Shown here: one piece after another, positions 18,691 through 28,057 of the stretch
Position numbering within the stretch: position 1 is the first letter of the stretch
How the letters are laid out: every line of letters starts with the position of its first letter
NCBI GenBank assembly: GCA_040222235.1
Contig: JAVKDO010000133.1
Coordinates: forward strand, 1 to 64,000
Direction: 5' to 3'
DNA length: 64,000 bases
DNA from: UBA6059 sp040222235
GTDB taxonomy: Bacteria > Bacteroidota > Bacteroidia > Cytophagales > Cyclobacteriaceae
The notes under the pieces: generated by a model
Told to the model about the DNA's origin: nothing
Database searches by the model: none
Seen by the model: only the letters and a program-made list of their open reading frames with translations
Translations under genes and position numbers: made by a program

Positions 18691-20295
18691 ATGCGCTTAT
18701 TGAAGTACAGTCTCCTTGTTTTTTCGCTTCATTTTTCTCTTCATCTATTCGGTCAAGTAGAAGCTCAAAACCCCTTAGAAAATCCGAGAAGCGCATTAAC
18801 GATGTATTTTGGTAATCTGCAGGATGATAACTTTAATCCTAAGGTAGCAGCCCAAATCATGCGTAGTGGTTTTGAGTCAGAGGAGTCGGCAGAGCAGTTG
18901 GCCATTGAGCTTAAACAAGTACTCGATGGAGAGGGCCATTATATTTATCTAGACGAAGTACCTGAGGATCCGCTCTACAAAGACTCATTAACCAATAAAT
19001 ACAGGTATGTGCTTGTGCCGCAGTACCCTAATCTCTACCTAAGTCTGTACAATGGTCGCTGGGAGTTTGGTCAGAAATCCATTGATGAAATTGAGAAATT
19101 ACATCAAGCGGTATTCCGGTTTGGCTTGGATCGGGTCATCGAGTATTTTCCAAATGTTGGTACACGCAAGATTTTAGGGCTGCGCATATGGCAATACGTA
19201 GCAACATTCTTTCTCATTTTTTTGAGTTTCGTTGCTCACAAAATACTGACTGGTATTTTCCAACGTGGAATCGTCAGAATGCTCGTTAAAACGGGTAGAG
19301 ATGAGCTTGCTGAAAAGTATGTCAAGCCTGTGGCCCGTCCATTGAGTGTTTTCTGGGTGCTTTGGTTGATTGTACTGTTTATACCTGTACTACAATTGCC
19401 TGCCGACATTTCACAGTATATCATTATCGGTTTAAAAGCGATCACGCCACTATTTGGTACCATTGTAGTCTATCGGTTAGTCAACGTCCTCAGCTATTAT
19501 TTACACAAAGTGGCTTTAAAAACTGAAAGCACACTTGATGATCAACTTGTACCGCTTTTGAGGAAAGCGCTCAAGACTTTTGTAGTGGTAGTTGGCGCAT
19601 TTGTCATCTTACAAAACCTCAACGTTCCTATTCTTCCACTACTTACAGGTTTGTCTATCGGTGGCCTGGCATTTGCCTTGGCCGCTCAGGATACTATCAA
19701 AAACTTCTTTGGTTCATTGATGATCTTTGTCGATAAACCCTTTCAGATTGGAGACTGGGTCACTTCCGGGGATATAGATGGCAGTGTTGAAGAAGTCGGC
19801 TTCCGATCCACTAGGGTTCGTACTTTCCGAAATTCGGTAGTCTATGTACCTAACGGAAAATTGGCCGATAGCACCATCGATAATCACGGCTTGCGACAGT
19901 ATCGACGCTTCTACACTCAGATAGCATTGACTTATGATACACCTCCGCACCTCATTGAGACTTTCGTAGAAGGCCTGCGTGAAATAGTAGTAAAGCATCC
20001 TGATACGCGCAAGGATTACTACCACATCTACTTCAATGATATGGCCTCCTTTTCGCTCAACATTATGTTCTACATCTTCTTTGCAGTTCCATCATGGCCA
20101 GAAGAACTGAAAGCCCGCCATGAAATACTGCTGGAGATCATGAAATTGGCTGATAAGATTGGGGTCAACTTTGCCTTCCCCACGCAGACGCTCCACATGG
20201 AGAACTTCCCAGGGCAACCAAGCCTATCTCCGGGCTATTCCGGTAGGGATGAGAGTAAAATCAAGCTTGAGGAGTTTTTCCATCCACCTAAGTAA
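18691..20295 (+). CDS. MscS family mechanosensitive ion channel
   Basis: About 534 residues from ATG 18691, which starts a signal peptide (MRLLKYSLLVFSLHFSLHLF); an in-frame TTG at 18643 would add 16 unlikely residues. After a periplasmic N-terminal region come several membrane helices and the MscS core: pore helix with the GLSIGGLAFALAAQDTIKNF signature, then the beta domain (PFQIGDWVTSGDIDGSVEEV) and the alpha/beta C-terminal domain. Acts in the inner membrane to release osmolytes at hypo-osmotic shock. The large N-terminal extension is typical of MscK/YbdG-like members in this phylum. Confidence 0.92.
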   Translation: MRLLKYSLLVFSLHFSLHLFGQVEAQNPLENPRSALTMYFGNLQDDNFNPKVAAQIMRSGFESEESAEQLAIELKQVLDGEGHYIYLDEVPEDPLYKDSLTNKYRYVLVPQYPNLYLSLYNGRWEFGQKSIDEIEKLHQAVFRFGLDRVIEYFPNVGTRKILGLRIWQYVATFFLIFLSFVAHKILTGIFQRGIVRMLVKTGRDELAEKYVKPVARPLSVFWVLWLIVLFIPVLQLPADISQYIIIGLKAITPLFGTIVVYRLVNVLSYYLHKVALKTESTLDDQLVPLLRKALKTFVVVVGAFVILQNLNVPILPLLTGLSIGGLAFALAAQDTIKNFFGSLMIFVDKPFQIGDWVTSGDIDGSVEEVGFRSTRVRTFRNSVVYVPNGKLADSTIDNHGLRQYRRFYTQIALTYDTPPHLIETFVEGLREIVVKHPDTRKDYYHIYFNDMASFSLNIMFYIFFAVPSWPEELKARHEILLEIMKLADKIGVNFAFPTQTLHMENFPGQPSLSPGYSGRDESKIKLEEFFHPPK

Positions 20296-20526
20296 CCAAT
20301 AAAAAAATTCTTGAAACCAACTATCCCCTGGTCGGGCACCCCGAGGCAAGCCGTCGGGGTACCCGTCTGCCGACGAGGCAGGTTTCGCCGTTTTCATACC
20401 CAATCAAGTTGAGCACATGTTTTGATCTGAAGATCAAAAACCGAAATTATTTATTTGGATCACCACCTTCGCGAGGATAACGTTTTTATTGGCACCCCGA
20501 GGCAGAGCCTCGAGGAATTCTTTGGA
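20296..20526. other. Intergenic region rich in GC palindromes
   Basis: 231 bp between the convergent MscS and PPK2 genes. It holds an 11-bp stem with one mismatch at 20334-20364 (GGGCACCCCGA against TCGGGGTACCC), a REP-like unit at 20361-20382, and a second hairpin CGAGGC/GCCTCG at 20498-20512. The sequence CACCCCGAGGCA occurs twice (20338 and 20493). None has a proper T tract, so these are better seen as dispersed palindromic repeats than as terminators, though they may slow both converging polymerases. Confidence 0.55.
20361..20382. repeat. REP-like intergenic repeat, copy 1
   Basis: Sequence close to ACCCGNCYGNCCGRCRARGCAGG, also seen at 41695-41717 and 60547-60570, always between genes. 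Copies differ at several positions but keep the CGG/GCAGG core, like bacterial REP elements. Confidence 0.5.
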
Positions 20527-21432
20527 TTAATCTTGAGCATCTTCCTCGGCCATAAGCCTTGAACGAACTTCGTCCAATCTATCCACCGTCTCCTGAGTTA
20601 CTTCAGGGAACTGTAGATTTAGTTTTTCTATTCGATTGGTGATCACATCTGCCACTACTGCCCGCATAAACCATTTGTTGTTGGCCGGCACCACGTACCA
20701 TGGAGCCGATGCTGTGCTGGTTGCATTGAGCATCTGTTCATAGGCATTTTGATAATCATCCCAATGTTGGCGCTCTTTGTAATCGCTCACGCTAAATTTC
20801 CATTGCTTGCCAGGTAGATTAAGCCTTCGAAGGAATCGGTTCCTCTGTTCCTCCTTTGAAACATTAAGGAAAAACTTGATGACTGATATTCCATTATTGG
20901 AAATACGCTTCTCAAAATCATTAATCTCTTCGTATCTGCTTTTCCAAATCTCATCTAAAGGCGCTTCCCTATGATCGACAGGAAGCCATTCGTGATTGAG
21001 TATCTCTGGGTGAACCCTTACTACCAGAACTTCTTCGTAATAGGATCTATTGAAAATAGCTATTTTTCCGCGTGGTGGTAAATAGCGATGAGGTCGCCAG
21101 AGGAAGTGGTGCAACCTTTCTTCCTCGGTAGGTGCTTTGAAAGAGTACACATCACACCCTTGGGGGTTGATACCAGTCATTACATGTTTAATGGTGCCAT
21201 CCTTTCCGGCTGCATCCATCGCTTGAAAGACAATTAGAATTGAATTCTTCTTTGATGCCCAAAGCAACTCTTGCGCCTCAGATAAGTCACCGATATCTTC
21301 TTGGAGTGTTTTTTTACTGTGCTTTTTGCCATCGATCTGTTCTACATAGTTGGGATCGAAGCTGGACAGTGGAGTATAATTACCTATAGGTACAGTGAAG
21401 GGACTTAGATCAAACCTGTGTGATTGTGCCAT
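20527..21432 (-). CDS. ppk2: Polyphosphate kinase 2 family protein (class III-like)
   Basis: 301 residues, cytoplasmic. PPK2 enzymes transfer phosphate between polyphosphate and nucleotides. Walker A is AMDAAGKDG (71-79) and the Walker B/lid region is FNRSYYEEVL (127-136). The FNRS form, rather than DRSW, fits the polyphosphate:nucleotide phosphotransferase branch able to act on AMP as well as ADP; that subclass call is from memory of the family and is less certain. Conserved GINPQGCDVYSFK and KFFLNVSKEEQRNRF also present. Divergent from the cystathionine gamma-synthase-like gene. Confidence 0.92.
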   Translation of the reverse strand: MAQSHRFDLSPFTVPIGNYTPLSSFDPNYVEQIDGKKHSKKTLQEDIGDLSEAQELLWASKKNSILIVFQAMDAAGKDGTIKHVMTGINPQGCDVYSFKAPTEEERLHHFLWRPHRYLPPRGKIAIFNRSYYEEVLVVRVHPEILNHEWLPVDHREAPLDEIWKSRYEEINDFEKRISNNGISVIKFFLNVSKEEQRNRFLRRLNLPGKQWKFSVSDYKERQHWDDYQNAYEQMLNATSTASAPWYVVPANNKWFMRAVVADVITNRIEKLNLQFPEVTQETVDRLDEVRSRLMAEEDAQD

Positions 21433-21713
21433 AATAGTGAATGTTGAGATGATTCAATCTTGCCAAATTCATATATTTATAAAATGATGAATATCAGAAC
21501 ATTAGATCTTCAAAGACTACTATTTATCACCTCGTCATCAATCGCTTACGTCACTCAAAATTTAAATATCTAGGTGCCATGAAGTCGCAGTTTCCATCAG
21601 CAAGGAATTAATTCACCAATCTGTATAAATTCGTCAGACAAGAACAAAAGCATCAGGAATTTCGTCGACCTAGTCGAGAGTCGCTTCTATCAACATCTAA
21701 ACCCCACATCGAT
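21433..21713. promoter_or_regulatory. Divergent promoter region of ppk2 and the transsulfuration gene
   Basis: 281 bp between two outward-facing genes, AT-rich near the ppk2 side. Both promoters must lie here, but I cannot assign convincing Bacteroidota -33/-7 boxes. No S-box, SAM riboswitch or other structured leader was recognised ahead of the sulfur-amino-acid gene. Confidence 0.4.
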
Positions 21714-22853
21714 ATGAAATTTGGTACCAAAGCTATCCACGCTGGAGTTCATCCAGACCCCACCACAGGTGCTATCATGACACCTATCTACCAGACCTCC
21801 ACGTATGTGCAGACGAGACCTGGAGAGCACAAAGGCTATGAGTACGCTCGTACGCAAAACCCAACCAGAGATGTGCTTCAGAAAAATCTTGCAGCATTAG
21901 AAAATGGAAAGCATGGCTTGTGCTATTCAAGTGGTTTGGGAGCTACAGACGCTATTTTGAAGACACTACGACCTGGCGATGAAGTGATCTGCACGCATGA
22001 CTTGTATGGTGGATCTTACCGCATCTTCACAAGGATATTTGAGCCCTATGGTATCAAGTTCAAGTTTGTGAATATGCAGCGTGTACGGGAGGCAGAAAAA
22101 GCAATCACCGCTAATACTCGAATGATCTGGGTGGAGACACCTACCAATCCTACGATGAGCATAGTTGATATTGCTGCGATGGCACAACTGGCTAAGACCG
22201 CAGGTGCAACACTTGTCGTGGATAACACCTTCTCCTCACCCTATTTGCAGAATCCTCTAGATCTTGGTGCCGATATCGTGGTACACTCCGTGACCAAATA
22301 TCTGGCCGGTCACTCAGATGTGGTGATGGGCGCGATCATTACCAACAGTGATGAGATCGCAGAACAGCTTGCCTTTATCCAAAATTCATGCGGTGCAGTA
22401 CCCGGTCCGCAGGACTGCTTCCTTGTGCTAAGAGGCATCAAGACGCTCCATATAAGAATGCAGCGTCACTGTGAGAATGGCAAAAGAGTCGCTTATTTTC
22501 TTAAGTCGCATCCTAAGGTGCACAAAGTGTACTGGCCAGGATTCGACGATCATCTTAACCATAATGTGGCAAAAAAACAGATGAGAGATTTTGGAGGCAT
22601 GATCTCATTCACCCTACTGGATGATGAGCTTGATGTAGCCATGGACTTACTGAGTTCTTTTAAGATATTTAGCCTAGCAGAATCACTGGGTGGTGTAGAA
22701 TCACTAGTGGGTCATCCAGCCAGTATGACACATGCCAGCATACCGAGAGAGCAGCGACTAGAATCTGGCCTGACTGATTCACTTATTAGATTGAGTGTAG
22801 GGATCGAAGATGTAGAAGATCTTATCGAGGATCTGGAGCAGGCGATTGGTTAA
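21714..22853 (+). CDS. Cystathionine gamma-synthase/lyase-type PLP enzyme
   Basis: 379 residues, full length for the Cys/Met metabolism PLP family. Active-site lysine in HSVTKYLAGHSDVVMG; upstream VETPTNPTMSI and VVDNTFSSPYLQNPL are the expected PLP-binding segments; N-terminal GFGTKAIHAG-like opening is seen as FGTKAIHAGVHPDP. C-terminal SLGGVESLVGHPASMTHASI completes the fold. It interconverts cysteine and homocysteine precursors. Sequence alone does not separate synthase from lyase or O-acetylhomoserine sulfhydrylase; no other transsulfuration gene is adjacent. Confidence 0.9.
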   Translation: MKFGTKAIHAGVHPDPTTGAIMTPIYQTSTYVQTRPGEHKGYEYARTQNPTRDVLQKNLAALENGKHGLCYSSGLGATDAILKTLRPGDEVICTHDLYGGSYRIFTRIFEPYGIKFKFVNMQRVREAEKAITANTRMIWVETPTNPTMSIVDIAAMAQLAKTAGATLVVDNTFSSPYLQNPLDLGADIVVHSVTKYLAGHSDVVMGAIITNSDEIAEQLAFIQNSCGAVPGPQDCFLVLRGIKTLHIRMQRHCENGKRVAYFLKSHPKVHKVYWPGFDDHLNHNVAKKQMRDFGGMISFTLLDDELDVAMDLLSSFKIFSLAESLGGVESLVGHPASMTHASIPREQRLESGLTDSLIRLSVGIEDVEDLIEDLEQAIG

Positions 22854-22920
22854 GCTAAACCTTCGCAGATTTGAGCAAGATCAAGTTTGAATCAGTGCCG
22901 ATGTTGATTAAATTGATCTT

Positions 22921-23151
22921 ATGAAGAATGAAGATAGAATTGTCGAACTCCTTTCAGAAAGTCTGAGAAAGCAAGATCGTCACGAAGAGATATTGGTAAA
23001 TCAAGGAACGTTGCTTAAAAAAATGGTCGAGGGTTTGGATCAGCTGAATGGACAATTTCTTAAAATGAACGATCATCTGCTCACTAAGCAAGACAAAATG
23101 GAAGATCGGCTGAGTAGGCTCGAAGATCATGTTTTCGGTAGAAAGCCCTGA
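22921..23151 (+). CDS. Small coiled-coil protein of unknown function
   Basis: 76 residues, ATG at 22921, 67 bp after the transsulfuration gene on the same strand. Highly charged and without hydrophobic stretches; leucines and methionines at heptad-like spacing through residues 5-70 (for example LLKKMVEGLDQLNGQFLKM) predict one long coiled coil. No enzyme motif. It may be cotranscribed with the gene before it, but no functional link can be inferred. Confidence 0.65.
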   Translation: MKNEDRIVELLSESLRKQDRHEEILVNQGTLLKKMVEGLDQLNGQFLKMNDHLLTKQDKMEDRLSRLEDHVFGRKP

Positions 23152-23173
23152 TCAATCAACAGCTTTTTACCTC

Positions 23174-23671
23174 CTACCAATTTTCACGTCGTAACTTGTA
23201 AATGAAGCACAGTTCTTCATCAAAACTACGCTCTTCAACAAATTGAAACCCTATCCTTTCATAGAATTTGTGAGCCCTCACATTGGTCGCTAAGGGATCG
23301 ATAATAATAGCCGATACCTGAGGCACCTGAAAGCAACGATCAATAGCCATCCTCATCATTTGGGTACCGTATCCCTTACCGAGATCCCCAGCTTCTCCAA
23401 TCCAGATATCGATGGCTCTAAGGTTTTTCGATACCTCCCCCCAATAGTGCGTCTCCTCTTCGAGAGGGTCTATGATCTGAAGGAAACCAATAGGTCTGCC
23501 GTCTAGCTCAGCCATCAATTGCTCACGCCATACCGGCTCATAAGCCAACTCATGTTCCCAATCCCAGTCATCATCCGGATCAGAAGCGATCACGTGCTCC
23601 TGCTGATCCCAGTGCTCCAAAATGAGCTGATCTGAAGGTTTGGCTCTTCTCAGGGTAATCTGATTACTCAA
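23174..23671 (-). CDS. GNAT family N-acetyltransferase (AAC(6')-like)
   Basis: 165 residues. The acetyl-CoA loop is GKGYGTQMMRMAI, matching Q/R-x-x-G-x-G/A, followed by the beta-bulge ATNVRAHKFYERIGF. The N-terminal DWDWEHELAYEPVWREQL and ELDGRPIGFLQIIDP resemble aminoglycoside 6'-acetyltransferase-like and siderophore-type GNATs. Substrate unknown; resistance should not be assumed. Convergent with the small coiled-coil gene, 22 bp between stops. Confidence 0.85.
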   Translation of the reverse strand: MSNQITLRRAKPSDQLILEHWDQQEHVIASDPDDDWDWEHELAYEPVWREQLMAELDGRPIGFLQIIDPLEEETHYWGEVSKNLRAIDIWIGEAGDLGKGYGTQMMRMAIDRCFQVPQVSAIIIDPLATNVRAHKFYERIGFQFVEERSFDEELCFIYKLRRENW

Positions 23672-23896
23672 TATTCGGTTCTTCCATAAGCATCATGAAT
23701 CCATACGTATGAGTACAGGGATTAGGTTTCGATAAGTCCTCATTGTGATGAGCTCAGGTCAATCTTGGAGTTTAGAAAATACTGTATTGGGCTACACTCC
23801 GCCCATTTATCCCAATCCACCACCTTCCTTACAGTTCGTCTTTTTTTCCGGTAGGGTAAGCCCTAATTTTTCACTGAATCAAAACCTGAAAATCTT

Positions 23897-26800
23897 ATGA
23901 AGAGAAAGACATTTTATAGTTCAGCAAGTGCTCTTCTCTTTGCGGCATTGATGCTCGTTGCTTCTATAGGTGACGTCACAGCCCAGAGAAGAAGAGGCAA
24001 CAGCGCGCCGGCCAACACGGTGAGCTTTGACAAGTCGCTGTATGATGGCGTCACGTGGAGGTCAGTAGGCCCCTATCGTGGCGGTAGAGCATCATCGGCT
24101 GTCGGAGTACCCGGCAAGCCTAATGTATTTTATATGGCCGCCGCTGGTGGTGGCGTATGGAAGACTAAAGACGGTGGTCAGTCATGGTTCAACATCAGTG
24201 ATGGCTACTTCGGTGGATCTATCGGTGATATAGCCGTGAGTGACTCAGACCCTAATATCCTCTACGTTGGTACTGGTGAAAAGACAGTTCGTGGTAACGT
24301 ATCTCCAGGATACGGAGGCTTCTGGAAGTCATATGATGCAGGCAAGACCTGGGAAAAAATGAACCTTGATATCGACCAAGTACAAGTAGGTCGTATCCGA
24401 ATCCACCCAACAAATCCTGATGTGGTAGTAGTAGCAGTGATTGGTGACCTATTCAAGGACTCACCTGATCGCGGAGTGTATAAGACTACAGACGGTGGTC
24501 AGACTTGGAAAAAAGTACTTTATGCCAACGAGCGTACAGGTGCTGTAGACATTACTTTTGAGCCTGGAAACGGTCGAATTCTTTACGCTTCAACATGGTC
24601 TATACGTAGAACTCCTTACTCACTAGAGAGTGGTGGTGAAGGATCAGCGATCTGGAAGTCTACTGATATGGGTGAGACCTGGAAAGACATTTCTGGAAAT
24701 AAGGGGCTTCCTGGTGGTATATGGGGCGTATCTGGCATCTCTGTATCCCCAGTCAATCCTGACAGAGTATTTGCAATTATAGAAAATGATAAAGGTGGTG
24801 TCTACAGATCTGATGATGCTGGTGCTACTTGGGCGTTGATGTCTGCCGACAGAAACCTACGTCAGCGTGCTTGGTACTACACCAAGATTTTTGCAGATAC
24901 TGAGCTTGAGGATAGAGTATACGTTATGAACGTGCAGTTCTGGCAGTCTAACGATGGTGGTAAGAATTTCAAGAACTTCAACACTCCTCATGGTGATCAT
25001 CACGACCTTTGGATTGCGCCAGAAGACAATAATCGACTCATCGTCTCTGATGATGGTGGTGCGCAGGTAAGTTACGATGCAGGTGAAAATTGGAGTACCT
25101 ATATGAATCAGCCAACTGCCCAGTATTATAGAGTAGTGACAGATAACGCCTTCCCATATAACATATTGGTTGCTCAGCAGGACAACTCCACGCAACGCGT
25201 AAAGCACAGATCTGATGGATCTGGCATCACAGAGCGTGACTGGGAGCCGTCTGCCGGAGGTGAGAGTGCCCACATGGCCGCCGATCCAGACAATCCTAAC
25301 ATCGTCTACGGTGGTAGCTACGGCGGTCTTCTTACCAGAATGGATCATGAAACTGGTCAAGTGCGGGTAATCAATGTTTGGCCAGATAACCCAATGGGGC
25401 ATGGTGCTGAGAACATGAAGTATCGCTTCCAGTGGAACTTCCCTATTTTCTTCTCTCCACATAATTCTGATAAGCTATACACAACTTCTAATCGCTTCCA
25501 CGTGACGATGAATGAAGGCCAGAGCTGGGATGTAATCAGCCCAGACCTTACCAGAAATGAGGCGGAGAAACTAGGCCCATCAGGTGGACCTATCACTAAG
25601 GACAACACCGCAGTAGAGTACTACGCTACAATATTCGCGGCATGCGAATCACCTTATGAAGAAGGTCTGCTATGGGCGGCTTCTGATGATGGACTGATCA
25701 ACGTTTCGCGAGATGGTGGTGACAACTGGACTGATGTGACACCCGCCGGGGCGCCAAAGTACTTGATGTGGAACAGCGTGGAGCCAGATCCATTTACAAA
25801 AGGTGGTATGTATGCCGCCGGTACTTTGTACAAGGATGGCGACTATCAGCCCTATTTGTATAAGACCAAAGACTATGGCCAGACATGGACTAAGATTGTG
25901 AGTGGCATAGCCAATAATCACTTTACCAGAGTAGTAAGAGCCGATCCTGATCGTCAAGGCTTGCTTTATGCAGGTACTGAGTCAGGCATGTATGTCAGTT
26001 TTGACGATGGTGCTAGCTGGGATTCATTCCAGTTGAATTTGCCTTTAGTTCCTATCACTGACTTGGCATTAAAAGACAAGAATCTTATCGCTGCTACTCA
26101 GGGACGTTCTGCTTGGTTGATCGATGATCTCACGCCATTGCATCAACTTAATGACGAGGTAAAGAGCGCTGAGGTACACCTTTTCAAGCCTATCGATAGC
26201 TACCGCATGGGTAGAATTAGCTGGAGAGGCGCAGGTAAGGCTGAAGGTAAGCAACATCACAACGGCGTGAAGTTCTTCTTCAACATAGCTAATGAGCTAG
26301 ATGATGACGCGGAGGTGACTCTTGACTTGATGGAGAGCGATGGCGATATGATTCGTACTTTCTCTAACAAGGCTGAGGAGAAGAAAGATCAAATCATGGC
26401 TAAGAAAGGTAGCAACAGTTTTGTATGGAATATGCGCTACCCGGATGCCGAAGGCTTTGAGCAGTTGATCATGTGGTCTGCAAGTCTGACTGGCCCAAAA
26501 GCTAAGCCTGGTGATTACAAGGCTCGCTTAACAGTGAATGGTGTTTCCAGTGAAACTGACTTTACCATCATCAAAGACCAGAGAAGTTCTTCTGATCAAA
26601 GTGATTATGATGAGCAGTTCGATTTCTTGATAAGCGTAAGAGATCAATTGACTGAAACGCATCAGGCGATCAAGGAAATGAAACTTGCACGTCAGCAGAT
26701 GATCGAGTTGAAAGATAAGATCGGTGATGAGGAGCAGTATCAGGAGATCACTGACATGGCCAATGAGATAGATGAGAACATGACGAAAGTAGAAGAGGAA

Positions 26801-27076
26801 CTCTACCAGACGAAGAATCAGAGTCGTCAAGATCCTTTAAACTATCCAATCCGATTGAACAACAAGCTTGGCCACCTCAACAACGTTGTAGGTGGTGGAG
26901 ACTATCCTCCTACAGATCAGGCAGTAGAGGTAAAAGATGAAATGACTGCTAAGATCAAGGCCGAAATTCAGAAATGGGAGACCATCAAGAATACGGAAAT
27001 TCCTAAGTTGAATGAGAAAGTGAAGCAGATGAATATCAATGCAGTAAACATCGAGAATAAGTCAAGCACGATGTAA
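23897..27076 (+). CDS. Exported sortilin/VPS10-type BNR-repeat protein (copy 2)
   Basis: 1059 residues with a signal peptide (hydrophobic core to DVTAQ at about residue 29). Asp-box motifs TKDGGQSW, SYDAGKTW, TTDGGQTW, STDMGETW, SDDAGATW, SRDGGDNW, TKDYGQTW and SFDDGASW mark two propellers; a helical, highly charged C-terminal 150 residues follows. Architecture and phrases (GGVWKTKDGGQ, GRSAWLIDDL) match the gene at 5597-8701, so the two are paralogues. Unlike copy 1, a strong terminator lies right after it. Catalytic residues not identifiable; localisation outside the cytoplasm is secure, the substrate is not. Confidence 0.82.
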   Translation: MKRKTFYSSASALLFAALMLVASIGDVTAQRRRGNSAPANTVSFDKSLYDGVTWRSVGPYRGGRASSAVGVPGKPNVFYMAAAGGGVWKTKDGGQSWFNISDGYFGGSIGDIAVSDSDPNILYVGTGEKTVRGNVSPGYGGFWKSYDAGKTWEKMNLDIDQVQVGRIRIHPTNPDVVVVAVIGDLFKDSPDRGVYKTTDGGQTWKKVLYANERTGAVDITFEPGNGRILYASTWSIRRTPYSLESGGEGSAIWKSTDMGETWKDISGNKGLPGGIWGVSGISVSPVNPDRVFAIIENDKGGVYRSDDAGATWALMSADRNLRQRAWYYTKIFADTELEDRVYVMNVQFWQSNDGGKNFKNFNTPHGDHHDLWIAPEDNNRLIVSDDGGAQVSYDAGENWSTYMNQPTAQYYRVVTDNAFPYNILVAQQDNSTQRVKHRSDGSGITERDWEPSAGGESAHMAADPDNPNIVYGGSYGGLLTRMDHETGQVRVINVWPDNPMGHGAENMKYRFQWNFPIFFSPHNSDKLYTTSNRFHVTMNEGQSWDVISPDLTRNEAEKLGPSGGPITKDNTAVEYYATIFAACESPYEEGLLWAASDDGLINVSRDGGDNWTDVTPAGAPKYLMWNSVEPDPFTKGGMYAAGTLYKDGDYQPYLYKTKDYGQTWTKIVSGIANNHFTRVVRADPDRQGLLYAGTESGMYVSFDDGASWDSFQLNLPLVPITDLALKDKNLIAATQGRSAWLIDDLTPLHQLNDEVKSAEVHLFKPIDSYRMGRISWRGAGKAEGKQHHNGVKFFFNIANELDDDAEVTLDLMESDGDMIRTFSNKAEEKKDQIMAKKGSNSFVWNMRYPDAEGFEQLIMWSASLTGPKAKPGDYKARLTVNGVSSETDFTIIKDQRSSSDQSDYDEQFDFLISVRDQLTETHQAIKEMKLARQQMIELKDKIGDEEQYQEITDMANEIDENMTKVEEELYQTKNQSRQDPLNYPIRLNNKLGHLNNVVGGGDYPPTDQAVEVKDEMTAKIKAEIQKWETIKNTEIPKLNEKVKQMNINAVNIENKSSTM

Positions 27077-27104
27077 GCTGATAGGATGGTTTAACAATCC
27101 TCGA

Positions 27105-27152
27105 AAGCCGCCTCATTCCTGTTAGTCTAGCAGTGAGTGAGGCGGCTTTTTT
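27105..27152 (+). terminator. Rho-independent terminator after BNR copy 2
   Basis: AAGCCGCCTCA (27105-27115) pairs perfectly with TGAGGCGGCTT (27138-27148) and the T run extends to 27152. It lies 28 bp after the stop codon. Confidence 0.9.
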
Positions 27153-27214
27153 GTGCCTTCAAGTCTCTCTCTACTGATGAAGGAATCAATAATTGATTAT
27201 CTTCAAATGAAAAA

Positions 27215-28057
27215 GTGAAGACTTCAATCGCCCTCCTACTGACCTTACTTACAATGGGTCTTTCGAAAGCACAGCCCTACACAGAAGTGTACTTGTTTGA
27301 CTACAGTCTGGAAGGTGCAGAGCTGACCATTTCAAATCCCAAAAATGTCAGTAATAACCCTGGAAAGTATGATAATCAGCCCTCCTTCTCCGCTGATCAA
27401 TCTCTACTATACTTCAATAGCGCAATTGACAAGAACCCTGATATCATGAGCTATGATATTGAATCAGGGCTGTACAAGCGCTTAACACATACTCCTGGTG
27501 GTGAGTATTCGCCTAGAGAGACGCCTGACGGTAAGTTCATTAGCGCTATCGTCCTTGAAGACAATGGTCAACAGCTTTTTTGGAAATACCCTCTAGCAGG
27601 TGGTCGACCTGAAGTGGCAGTTCCTGATAGGGTGATAGGCTACTACGCTTGGTGGGACAACATCACGCTCGTGTCATTTGTATTGGGTGATCCTGCCTCC
27701 CTGCAGATCACGAATACTGTCCCAATGAAGCATACCACCGTAACAGAGCGCATTGGTCGCTCTATTCACAATATCCCAAACACGGGCTTAGTCAGCTTTA
27801 CCCAAGCAGGAGAAGTCAAGTCGCTTAATCCTAAGTCGCAAGAAGTACTAACCATTACCACTACGCTCGAAGGTGCTCAAGACATGGCCTGGCTGGCTGA
27901 TGGTAGCATTCTGATGGGCAAGGACACCCAACTGCATCGTTGGACATCAGCAGATGGATGGAAGGTGATAGCCGACCTGGGCACAGAATTCGACCTTGGC
28001 TTGATCACTCGTATCGCTACCGCAAAGGATAAAATCGCCATTGTCATCAATGAATAA
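27215..28057 (+). CDS. Exported WD40/TolB-like beta-propeller protein
   Basis: 280 residues starting at GTG 27215 with a clear signal peptide (KTSIALLLTLLTMGLSKAQ). Repeats of the PD40 type are visible: QPSFSADQSLLYFNS and YSPRETPDGKFISAIV, followed by degenerate blades. Function unknown; such proteins bind surface ligands or envelope components. A nearby ATG at 27207 opens only ATG-AAA-AAG-TGA, so the GTG is the real start. Overlaps the start of the exported VOC gene by 8 bp, indicating translational coupling. Confidence 0.78.
   Translation: MKTSIALLLTLLTMGLSKAQPYTEVYLFDYSLEGAELTISNPKNVSNNPGKYDNQPSFSADQSLLYFNSAIDKNPDIMSYDIESGLYKRLTHTPGGEYSPRETPDGKFISAIVLEDNGQQLFWKYPLAGGRPEVAVPDRVIGYYAWWDNITLVSFVLGDPASLQITNTVPMKHTTVTERIGRSIHNIPNTGLVSFTQAGEVKSLNPKSQEVLTITTTLEGAQDMAWLADGSILMGKDTQLHRWTSADGWKVIADLGTEFDLGLITRIATAKDKIAIVINE

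Noticed and set aside
20334..20364. Terminator for the MscS gene
   Set aside because: Strong stem but followed by GTCTGCCG rather than T residues; treated as a palindromic repeat.
21433..21713. SAM riboswitch before the transsulfuration gene
   Set aside because: No conserved core or terminator/antiterminator pair could be found by eye.
24857..25462. Minus-strand 201-codon frame inside BNR copy 2
   Set aside because: Antisense shadow of a clear exported protein gene; no motif, and repeated Asp-box codons create long open antisense frames.
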